A stretch of DNA of 47,288 nucleotides from a virus. Below are positions 7,091 through 13,381 of this stretch, piece by piece (position 1 is the stretch's first letter; every line of letters begins with the position of its first letter). The position numbers and the translations under genes are program-made. The stretch spans positions 1-47,288 of IMG/VR virus record IMGVR_UViG_3300045116_000315. One strand, 5' to 3'. The notes beneath the pieces are model-generated. The model worked only from the letters and a program-made list of their open reading frames with translations, did no database searches and was not told the DNA's origin.

Positions 7091-7431
7091 TGCCCTTCGT
7101 CCACGCACAGCTCGCCGTCGAGGGGATCGACTCCGACCTCCTCGACCAAGCCCGCGACGTCTACAGGCAGGAGGTCGGCTGCTGGCGCATCGTCGGCCCC
7201 GCCATCGTCAAGGGTCAGGAAAGCTGGCTTGCCAGCCGCAACAGCGAAGCAGCCTTTGCCGAACAAGGTGAGATGCCTTTGGCTGATTTGCTCAAACCCG
7301 ACCTCGACATCGAGGCCATGGAGTTCTCCGAGCGCGGCTACGCCATGGACTTCGTCATGTGGCGAGCCCTCGGCAAGGCCATCGCCTTCTACCAGAACAA
7401 CGACAAGCCGAAACTCATTGGCCTGTCATGA
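7090..7431 (+). CDS. Hypothetical protein, 113 aa
   Basis: Not recognised. The ATG at 7090 overlaps the TGA of the recombinase gene. The N-terminus (MPFVHAQL) resembles that of the 45688 product (MVFVHATI), which may be chance. Acidic, mixed alpha/beta, ending with YQNNDKPKLIG. Its stop overlaps the next ATG (ATGA). Confidence 0.65.
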   Translation: MPFVHAQLAVEGIDSDLLDQARDVYRQEVGCWRIVGPAIVKGQESWLASRNSEAAFAEQGEMPLADLLKPDLDIEAMEFSERGYAMDFVMWRALGKAIAFYQNNDKPKLIGLS

Positions 7432-7637
7432 GCCTTGCACCAACCTTTCGCGGCACGCCTCGTATGCCGTACCCCTTCAAGTATGTCCTTGTCCTCGCCG
7501 GCTCGGACGAAGCGGGTACGGTTGAGGCGTTCTTCGTAAGCAAAACTCTTGCAGACAAGTGCTGCAATGAGCTCAACGCTACGATCGGATCAGGGAAGCC
7601 GATGTGGGCCGTTGCGAAAATCTTCCCTGACGACTAG
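7428..7637 (+). CDS. Hypothetical small protein, 69 aa
   Basis: Not recognised. ATG at 7428 in an ATGA overlap; a second Met at residue 13 is a possible alternative start. The body starts with a strand (YVLVLAGSD), then TVEAFFVSK, a helix with two adjacent Cys (LADKCCNEL) and a final strand WAVAKIF. The outline resembles the 62-residue protein at 2756 without clear similarity. Confidence 0.6.
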   Translation: MSLAPTFRGTPRMPYPFKYVLVLAGSDEAGTVEAFFVSKTLADKCCNELNATIGSGKPMWAVAKIFPDD

Positions 7638-7645
7638 GAGCAGCT

Positions 7646-7909
7646 ATGCGGATCAACGTTTACAGTCAGGAGCTTACGGACGAGGTGCAGGTCGAGGAGA
7701 AGGTCTCCAACACCGGCCTTACCTACACCGCCGTGCGCATCATCCTTCACAGCAGCGACATGCTGCACCACCCGCCGCAGGACGACGATCGCAGCGGTAT
7801 CACCTTCTGGCTGCCGAAGTCGGAAGATCGCCGCGAGAACCTGGCGCAAACTTTCGAGAGGATGGCAGACGCCGTGCGCAATGCACGCCCGGAAACCGGC
7901 CTCGACTAA
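7646..7909 (+). CDS. Hypothetical protein, 87 aa
   Basis: Not recognised. The start is set by the cassette TAGGAGCAGCTATG, the same ribosome-binding context found before the gene at 30517 and, with a GTG, before 11574. Strand-rich N-terminal half (INVYSQEL, YTAVRIILHS) followed by a helix with Glu/Arg pairs. Followed by a 99-base gap with hairpins. Confidence 0.65.
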   Translation: MRINVYSQELTDEVQVEEKVSNTGLTYTAVRIILHSSDMLHHPPQDDDRSGITFWLPKSEDRRENLAQTFERMADAVRNARPETGLD

Positions 7910-8008
7910 TACCAGCACAGCTGGTTTGCGAGCGGTGGCGCTATCCACCGCACTGGGGCAATCCGACGCCTGACGGCAAATAAACGCCCCACTTCAAGGA
8001 ACCAAGAC
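7910..8008 (+). other. Intergenic leader with hairpins
   Basis: Ninety-nine bases without a gene. They hold a small stem ACCAGC/GCTGGT just after the upstream stop, and a perfect 7-bp stem, GCGGTGG (7932-7938) with CCACCGC (7945-7951). A GGGGC/GCCCC pair also flanks the stretch before the Shine-Dalgarno AAGGAA of the gene at 8009. No poly-T tract and no clear promoter. A translational leader or processing site is possible. Confidence 0.45.
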
Positions 8009-8446
8009 ATGAGCATTTTCGCAGACCTCGCCAATACCAAGGTCGGTGACGTCGAGCCGCCGAAGCTGATCCCGATCGGCCATTACGAGGTCCAGATCAC
8101 CGGGCCGTTCAAGGAGCACAAGGCCAAGTCGGGCAACACCGCAGCGCGGTTCCCGATGAAGGTCATCGCTCCCTCGGACGACGTCGACGCCGAGGCGCTC
8201 GCCGAGGCCGGCGGCCTGCCGACCAAGGAGTTCAACCTGGACTTCTGGATGTCGCCGGAGGCCCTGTTCCGCTTCACCAACTTCGCCAAGGCGCAGGGGG
8301 TGTCCGAGTCGGCCAACCTGATCGAGGCGCTCGAGGAGGTCGGCACCAACGGCACGCCCTTCCTGATGGAGGCGAAGCACGAGCCCGACTCGCGCGACCC
8401 GGAGAAGGTCTACCTCCGCTGGGACAACCCGGCGCCGCTGGCCTAA
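8009..8446 (+). CDS. Putative ssDNA-binding protein (DUF669-like)
   Basis: A 145-residue acidic protein that starts MSIFADL and continues with GHYEVQITGPFKEHKAKSG, a layout seen in phage DUF669-type and related single-stranded-DNA-binding or replication accessory proteins: a beta-rich body around an early strand pair, a helical middle (FRFTNFAKAQGV) and an acidic end. It follows the Sak4-type gene at a short distance, and a Sak4 protein needs a partner SSB, so the context fits. No OB-fold motif is certain by eye, so SSB is an inference. It is transcribed into a strong terminator. Confidence 0.55.
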   Translation: MSIFADLANTKVGDVEPPKLIPIGHYEVQITGPFKEHKAKSGNTAARFPMKVIAPSDDVDAEALAEAGGLPTKEFNLDFWMSPEALFRFTNFAKAQGVSESANLIEALEEVGTNGTPFLMEAKHEPDSRDPEKVYLRWDNPAPLA

Positions 8447-8460
8447 GCGCCGCACAAGGA

Positions 8461-8489
8461 GTAGGGGGGCTTCAGCCCTCCTGCTTTTT
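8461..8489 (+). terminator. Intrinsic terminator
   Basis: A 10-bp stem with two G-T wobbles (GTAGGGGGGC at 8461-8470 with GCCCTCCTGC at 8475-8484), loop TTCA, followed by TTTTT at 8485-8489. It begins 14 bases after the stop of the SSB-like gene. The T tract is also the 5' edge of the long stem described at 8486-8570, so the two structures compete for the same bases. Confidence 0.85.
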
Positions 8490-8570
8490 GGCGACGGCAG
8501 CAGTTTCGTCATGGGCTTTCAGCCCGCAAGCAGGTTCATGCCCCCGAACCGGCTGCTGCCGTCACCAAAA
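8486..8570 (+). ncRNA. Structured leader, three-way-junction-like RNA
   Basis: TTTTGGCGACGGCAGCAG (8486-8503) pairs with CTGCTGCCGTCACCAAAA (8553-8570) over 18 positions with a single C-A mismatch. The stem encloses two hairpins: GGGC/GCCC (8513-8516 with 8522-8525) and GGTTC/GAACC (8533-8537 with 8546-8550). The GGGC strand could instead pair with GCCC at 8540-8543 in the second loop, giving an alternative fold or pseudoknot. It lies between a terminator and the ribosome binding site of the ParB-methyltransferase gene (AGAGGAA, start 8598). It could be a cis-regulatory leader or a stable small RNA; there is no match to a riboswitch class I know. Confidence 0.6.
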
Positions 8571-8597
8571 CGCCATCCGTAGCCAGAGGAACCCACG

Positions 8598-10088
8598 ATG
8601 CCTGCCTCCTCCGCCGAGTTGCCTTCCACCCTCATCCCCCTCGACAAGATCGTCGTGCCGCCCGAGCGTCAGCGCGATAACGCCAAGGCCGATGGAGCCC
8701 TGTGCGATAGCATCGCGCGTGATGGCCTGCTCAACCCGATCGTCGTCCACCAGCAGGGCTCCGGCCACGACATCACCTATGTCCTCGTCGCAGGCGAACG
8801 CCGCCTTGACGCTCACCGGCAACTCAAGCGCACCAGCATCCGGGGCACCATCCTTGAGTCCCTCGATCCTCGGACCGCGTTCCGCATCGAGCTGGCTGAG
8901 AACGTCGCCCGCAAGCAGCTTAGCTGGCAGCAGGAAACCAAGGCTGTGGCTGACTACCACGCCATGCAGCTGCAGCATGTCGGCGCCATGTGGAACCAGC
9001 GCGGCACCGCCGCTGACCTTGGCATGAGCGAGACCGACGTCAGCCGAAAGCTGGCCGTCGCCAAGTGGCTCAGCGATGATGAAGTCGCCGCGTGCCCGAC
9101 GCTGCAAGGCGCGTTCAACCTCCTTGAGGGTCGGGCCCAGCGTGCGCTTGCAGCCGCTCAAAGCCGCGGCGTGGACGTGGTCGCAGGCATTAGCGCAGCG
9201 CTGCCTCCCTCCATCCCCGTCGGCGCCACGAAGGAGGAAAAGACGCGCATCCTCATGCAGAACATGGACCTCGGCGCCACTGTCACCACAGCCCTCGACA
9301 GCACGGCCAAGGCCCTGGAGGTCATCGCCGCGGGCGCTGAGGCCACCACCGCACTCGCCGCAGTACAGCAAGAGGAGCGCAAGCTGGCGGGCGGCAACAT
9401 CGTCACCGCCGACTTCCTCGAGTGGGCGGCCGAGTACGAGGGCCCGAAGTTTGACGTCCTGCACGTCGACTTCCCCTACGGCAAGGGCTACAAGGGGAGC
9501 AACACTCGGCGCACCGGCAAGGCTCACATCAACCCCACCTACGCTGACGATCCCGACATCTACTTCGGCCTCGTCGACGGCTTGTGCAACCTCCAGGACC
9601 GCATCGCCTTCCCAGCCGCGCACATGATCTTCTGGTTCGACATGCAGTACTATGCCTGGACCATCGAACGCTTGACGCAGGCAGGCTGGACCCTCGTCCA
9701 ACCCTTCCCGCTCATCTGGACGAAAGGATACACAGGTGTTGCCTCCGACACGAAGCGCCGGCCTCGTCACTGCTACGAGACTGCCCTGATGTTCAGCAGG
9801 GGTGATCGACGCATCAGCAAGCTGGTCAACGATCATTTCGAGTGCCCGCTCGACGAGTCGAAGCTGCATCTCAACCAAAAGCCCCTCCCCATGCTCCGGC
9901 ACTTCCTCAGCCTCGTCGTTGATGAGCACACGGCACTACTCGATCCCACGTGCGGCTCTGGGTCGGCCGTCGCGGCAGCCATGCAACTGCGGGCAGCACG
10001 AGTTCTTGGCGTCGAGCTTGACCCCGCTAACGCCGATGTGGCCCGCTACCTTATTCAGAAGCGAGCGCCCGTAGAGGAGCAGAACTAA
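8598..10088 (+). CDS. ParB-like domain fused to N4/N6 DNA methyltransferase
   Basis: A 496-residue two-domain protein. Residues about 10-85 form a ParB N-terminal domain (LIPLDKIVVPPERQR, GLLNPIVVHQ, VAGERRLDAHRQL), followed by helices including SETDVSRKLAVAKWL, a helix-turn-helix candidate. The C-terminal half is an amino-methyltransferase of the type with motif IV before motif I: DFPYG (291-295, a variant of DPPY), then LNQKP (425-429) and the AdoMet site DPTCGSGS (449-456). Such fusions occur in phages and mobile elements and are thought to modify DNA at sites chosen by the ParB/HTH part. Likely role is self-methylation against host restriction. It is the first gene after the terminator and structured leader, so it is probably regulated apart from its upstream neighbours. 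Confidence 0.88.
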   Translation: MPASSAELPSTLIPLDKIVVPPERQRDNAKADGALCDSIARDGLLNPIVVHQQGSGHDITYVLVAGERRLDAHRQLKRTSIRGTILESLDPRTAFRIELAENVARKQLSWQQETKAVADYHAMQLQHVGAMWNQRGTAADLGMSETDVSRKLAVAKWLSDDEVAACPTLQGAFNLLEGRAQRALAAAQSRGVDVVAGISAALPPSIPVGATKEEKTRILMQNMDLGATVTTALDSTAKALEVIAAGAEATTALAAVQQEERKLAGGNIVTADFLEWAAEYEGPKFDVLHVDFPYGKGYKGSNTRRTGKAHINPTYADDPDIYFGLVDGLCNLQDRIAFPAAHMIFWFDMQYYAWTIERLTQAGWTLVQPFPLIWTKGYTGVASDTKRRPRHCYETALMFSRGDRRISKLVNDHFECPLDESKLHLNQKPLPMLRHFLSLVVDEHTALLDPTCGSGSAVAAAMQLRAARVLGVELDPANADVARYLIQKRAPVEEQN

Positions 10089-10375
10089 TGTCTGATGTTG
10101 AAGAAACGCTCAGCAATCGTGGGACTCGTTACGGGCGCTTCCTCGATGGGGCACGTAGCTGGCGCGAACTGCAAGACGCCCTCGAGCGTCAGCCCGGCTG
10201 GGGCAATCTCATGCAGGACCAGCAGTACGCTGCCACCATGATTATGATGAAGCTGGCCCGCGCCATGAACGGCGACCCTGATAACACGGACAACTGGCAC
10301 GACATTCAGGGCTACGCCAAGCTGATCGAGGATCGCCTGCTTTCGCGAGGTAGCTATGCCCCTAAGCCTAGCTGA
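10088..10375 (+). CDS. DUF6378-like protein, 95 aa
   Basis: The core TRYGRFLDGARSWRELQDAL, then a tract with QYAATMIMMKLARAMNGDPDNTDNWHDI ordering and GYAKLIEDRL, matches a small helical phage family often annotated DUF6378. The family is usually found beside nucleotide-metabolism and replication genes; its spacing of Asp and His residues recalls all-alpha pyrophosphohydrolases, but the activity is unknown. ATG overlaps the stop of the methyltransferase gene (TAATG). Confidence 0.65.
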   Translation: MSDVEETLSNRGTRYGRFLDGARSWRELQDALERQPGWGNLMQDQQYAATMIMMKLARAMNGDPDNTDNWHDIQGYAKLIEDRLLSRGSYAPKPS

Positions 10376-10571
10376 GCGCATTGCGCAGATCGACCAGCAG
10401 GTCGCCAACCTCCTCACCGAACGGGAAGCACTTCAGAATGTCCTCGCCTCTTCCCAGCACGCCCCCAGCGCGGAGCTGGCCGATGTATGCACCTGCGACG
10501 AGACCAATCGTGGCAGCAGGCTCGACTGCCCCATTCACTTTGGTAATCCTTGGGGAAGCGCCGGGGGCTGA
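10356..10571 (+). CDS. Small putative zinc-binding protein, 71 aa
   Basis: ATG at 10356 with GAGG upstream, overlapping the end of the preceding gene by 20 bases. An N-terminal coiled-coil helix (AERIAQIDQQVANLLTEREAL) is followed by CTCDETNRGSRLDCPIHFG, a C-x-C...C-P-x-H arrangement that could hold a metal ion. The end overlaps the start of the glycosylase gene by nearly 90 bases in another frame, which is unusual here and leaves some doubt about one of the two starts. Confidence 0.55.
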   Translation: MPLSLAERIAQIDQQVANLLTEREALQNVLASSQHAPSAELADVCTCDETNRGSRLDCPIHFGNPWGSAGG

Positions 10572-11562
10572 CGAGGAGAAGGAGGGCCGGCCTTTCGTCG
10601 GCGCCTCCGGCCGCCTGCTGCGCAAGGAGCTCCTGCCGCAGGCCGGGCTTGACATTGCGCAGGCCCACGTCCTCAACACCTTCCTGCAGAGGCCACCGAA
10701 CAATGACCTCAAGCACTGGACCGCGAACAAGACCGAGCTCAAGAAGCTGGGCCTCGTCCCGCAAGGCGACCCTCTTAACAAGCGCTACCTGCTACCCGAG
10801 TATCGTTGGCAGCTGGCTGAGCTCGATACGCGTCTTCGCGAGCTCAAGCCGGACCTCATCATTTGCCTGGGCGGAACTGCCCTCTGGGCTGTCAGTGGTG
10901 ATGGTGCCATCGGGACTCACAGGGGCACGTTCTTCCAGTCGCGCTATGGCCTTGCTATTGCAACCTACCACCCCGCTGCACTACTTCGTCAGTGGTCGAA
11001 CCTTCCGCTGGCTTGGGCGGACCTTCGGAAAGCTGCGCAGCTTATAAAGGGCACCCTGCCGGAGCCCCTAACGCGCCGCCTCTACATCAACCCAACTTGG
11101 CAGGAGATGGGCCATGTCTATGCAGCTTTTGCACGCGATCCTTCTGCGCCGTTGGGGGTTGATATTGAGACTTGCCCTGCAATCGACCAGATCACGACGA
11201 TCGCCTTTGCGACACCTACGCTCGGCATCTGCATCCCCATCTGGGACAAGCAGCCGGGAGGGCTAGGCAACATCTACGCCTCAGTCGCCGACGAACGGCG
11301 CGCGTGGCGATGGATACAGCGTTTCGCTCGGCTTCCCAACCCAAAGGTTATGCAGAACGGACTGTATGACTCGCAATACCTACTGGATGCGCCGATTGAC
11401 ATCCGACTGCGCAACTGGCACGATGACACCGCCATCTTGCACCACGCCCTCCAACCTGAGCTCCCCAAGGCGCTTGGCACCCTCGCCAGCCTTTACCTGA
11501 ACGAGCCCAGCTGGAAGCAGATGCGGACGAGCAAGAAGGACGAGGCGAAAGCCGACGAGTAG
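10483..11562 (+). CDS. Uracil-DNA glycosylase domain fused to 3'-5' exonuclease (N-terminal part of split Pol A)
   Basis: A 359-residue protein. Residues about 18-190 form a family 4/5-type uracil-DNA glycosylase: VILGEAPG (21-28), GRPFVGASG (35-43), and the second motif YHPAAL (162-167). Residues about 215-345 carry a DnaQ/Pol I proofreading domain with ExoI DIET (227-230) and ExoII QNGLYDSQYLLD (291-302, N292 and D296). The protein stops after LASLYLNEPSW, before ExoIII, which is instead at the start of the polymerase gene 280 bases downstream. UDG-exonuclease-polymerase fusions exist in other phages; here the chain is cut in two. The Fe-S cysteines usual in family 4 glycosylases are absent. 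The ATG at 10483 has GGAG seven bases upstream. Confidence 0.85.
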   Translation: MYAPATRPIVAAGSTAPFTLVILGEAPGADEEKEGRPFVGASGRLLRKELLPQAGLDIAQAHVLNTFLQRPPNNDLKHWTANKTELKKLGLVPQGDPLNKRYLLPEYRWQLAELDTRLRELKPDLIICLGGTALWAVSGDGAIGTHRGTFFQSRYGLAIATYHPAALLRQWSNLPLAWADLRKAAQLIKGTLPEPLTRRLYINPTWQEMGHVYAAFARDPSAPLGVDIETCPAIDQITTIAFATPTLGICIPIWDKQPGGLGNIYASVADERRAWRWIQRFARLPNPKVMQNGLYDSQYLLDAPIDIRLRNWHDDTAILHHALQPELPKALGTLASLYLNEPSWKQMRTSKKDEAKADE

Positions 11563-11573
11563 GAGCAGCTACC

Positions 11574-11846
11574 GTGACGGATGATGAAAAGACTGAGCTC
11601 AAGGAGCTCTGGCAGAAGGTGTTACCGAAGGTAGACCTGATGCGCATGATGAACGGCGATCTCTGGTTCGTTGACGCTACGCCGCCACTCGCATTTCCCC
11701 TTCCAGGCGAAGAAGTGCCTATGACAATCGAGATGCGCCGGGCTGTATTCTGGGCCAGGTACTATGGGCGTCCCGCCAAATATAAGGTCTTTGGCACCTT
11801 CGACATGCGCGATGCTGAAGGCACTTTTGTAGACTGGATCAATTGA
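11574..11846 (+). CDS. Hypothetical protein inserted between the two polymerase genes, 90 aa
   Basis: Not recognised. GTG start preceded by TAGGAGCAGCTACC, the recurrent ribosome-binding cassette; the stop overlaps the polymerase ATG (TGATG). The sequence is helical at the N-terminus (DDEKTELKELWQKVL) then mixed, with conserved-looking hydrophobic/aromatic residues (MRRAVFWARYYG). It does not resemble a homing endonuclease or intron-encoded protein. Its location, exactly at the break in the exonuclease domain, is the interesting point: it may hold the two halves together, or simply be a later insertion. Confidence 0.65.
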   Translation: MTDDEKTELKELWQKVLPKVDLMRMMNGDLWFVDATPPLAFPLPGEEVPMTIEMRRAVFWARYYGRPAKYKVFGTFDMRDAEGTFVDWIN

Positions 11847-13378
11847 TGCCCTACATCGAGATGACGGGCGCCATCCCCTCTGGCCTCACCCCCTACGACA
11901 ACTATCAGGTCTACAACTGCCTCGACAGTTGCATCACCTCCCAGCTCCTCCCTGTCCTGCGCGCGGAGCTCAACCCTAACACCAGCGTCACGTACAACCG
12001 CGAGATGCGCGTGCTGGCGCTGTGCCTTGAGATGAGCAGCAAGGGCTTCCCCGTCGATCAGATGGCGCTGGCCGGTCTCATCTACGACCTGGACAAAGCG
12101 GCCGATCGTGCCCTGCTCCTCCTGCACCGCTTCTGCGAAGCAGTGGGCTTCCGCCCCGTCAACCCTCGTTCGCCGAAAGACGTGCCGGAGCTCTTCTACG
12201 AGCACCTGCGCCTGCCCGAAATCTGGGAGTTCGACAGGAAGACGAACACCCGCAAGCTCGCCGCGGACATCAAGGCGCTTGAGAAGCTGCGGACGCAGTA
12301 CCCCATCGCCGCTCCCTTCGTCAACGCCATCGTCAGCTATCGTGAGAACACGAAGATGGCCAGCGTGTTCAAGCGCGGGCTGGAGCCGGGGACGGGGAAC
12401 CTGCGCTGCAACTACTCGCCGAGCGGCACCGAGACCGGCCGCTTGTCGTCTCAACAGAACCCCTACGGGCGAGGCACCAATGGCCAGAACCTCACAGATC
12501 GTGTCAGGCAAGTTATCACGGCGCCTGAGGGATATGCGATACTCAACTTCGATCTCAAAACGGCCGAGAGCGTTGCTGTCGGCTACATCTCGGGAGACCG
12601 TGCTTACATCGAAGCATGTGAAGGAAGTGACCTTCATACAGCGGTATGTCGACTTGTGTGGCCTCACCTACCATGGGCAGGAGATAAGTCTGACAAGGCG
12701 CTTGCTGAGTCACCCTTCTATCGCCATTTCTCGTATCGAGATCAGGCAAAACGAGGAGGGCACGGCAGTAATTACTACGGTCAGCCTAGCACCATAGCTG
12801 GCATCATCAACGTCCCCACCAGCTTCGTCGAAAGCTTCCAGCGCCAATACTTCGAGGCGTTCCCCGGCATCCCAGAGTGGCACCTCGACGTCATCGCCCG
12901 CGTCCAGCGTGAAGGGGTCATTGTCACTCCTCTCCGTCGTGAGCGCCGTTTTTGGGGTCGTCCTGATGACAAGGCGACGTGGCGCGAGGCCATCGCGTAT
13001 GGCCCGCAGTCGCTCGTCGGCGACGTGATGAACGAGGGGCTGATCCAAGTCATGACCTGGATCAAGGCGAACATGGACAACAAGACCTGGAAGCTGAATA
13101 GGCAGCTGGCCGACCTGCGCTCGCAAATCCACGACGCCGGTGTCTTCCTCGTGCCGCTTGAGGCCCTCGAAGAGGTCGCGCCGATCATCGAGCAGAAGCT
13201 GCTGTTCCCTGTCGAGTTCCCCGGCATCGGCACCATGTCGATCCGCAGCGACATGATGGTGGGCAAGCGCTTCTGCAAGAAGCCGAAGGGCGGCAAGTGG
13301 AAGCTGCACCCGGTCATGTCGCAGGGCTTAGCGGATTGGGAACCGGGTCAGCCCCTGCATTGGAAGGACGCAGCATAA
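11846..13378 (+). CDS. Family A DNA polymerase (polymerase domain plus ExoIII motif)
   Basis: A 510-residue replicative polymerase. The N-terminus carries VYNCLDSCITSQLL (Y23, D27), the ExoIII motif that should complete the exonuclease domain of the preceding glycosylase/exonuclease protein. The polymerase motifs follow: TETGRLSSQQ (195-204), motif A NFDLKTAES (D236, E241), the O-helix R298-K302-H306-Y310 in YRDQAKRGGHGSNYYG, and motif C QIHDAGVFLV (H429, D430). Both catalytic aspartates are present. The O-helix residue equal to Phe762 of E. coli Pol I is His306, and the residue after motif C Asp is Ala instead of Glu. There is no 5' nuclease domain, as usual for phage polymerases. Start ATG overlaps the upstream stop. 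Confidence 0.95.
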   Translation: MPYIEMTGAIPSGLTPYDNYQVYNCLDSCITSQLLPVLRAELNPNTSVTYNREMRVLALCLEMSSKGFPVDQMALAGLIYDLDKAADRALLLLHRFCEAVGFRPVNPRSPKDVPELFYEHLRLPEIWEFDRKTNTRKLAADIKALEKLRTQYPIAAPFVNAIVSYRENTKMASVFKRGLEPGTGNLRCNYSPSGTETGRLSSQQNPYGRGTNGQNLTDRVRQVITAPEGYAILNFDLKTAESVAVGYISGDRAYIEACEGSDLHTAVCRLVWPHLPWAGDKSDKALAESPFYRHFSYRDQAKRGGHGSNYYGQPSTIAGIINVPTSFVESFQRQYFEAFPGIPEWHLDVIARVQREGVIVTPLRRERRFWGRPDDKATWREAIAYGPQSLVGDVMNEGLIQVMTWIKANMDNKTWKLNRQLADLRSQIHDAGVFLVPLEALEEVAPIIEQKLLFPVEFPGIGTMSIRSDMMVGKRFCKKPKGGKWKLHPVMSQGLADWEPGQPLHWKDAA

Positions 13379-13381
13379 GTC

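Noticed and set aside
8562-9929. Minus-strand open frame of 455 codons opposite the methyltransferase gene
   Set aside because: Covers both recognised domains of the fusion protein in antisense and has no motif of its own.
10356-10571. Frameshift joining the Cys-containing small protein to the glycosylase to restore an Fe-S site
   Set aside because: The CTC...CPIH spacing does not match the glycosylase N-terminal cysteine pattern and no slippery sequence was evident.
11563-11845. Group I intron or intein interrupting the polymerase gene
   Set aside because: The interval is filled by a gene with its own ribosome binding site and a TGATG overlap to the polymerase; no intron core, splice-site features or intein motifs were seen. 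Not formally excluded.
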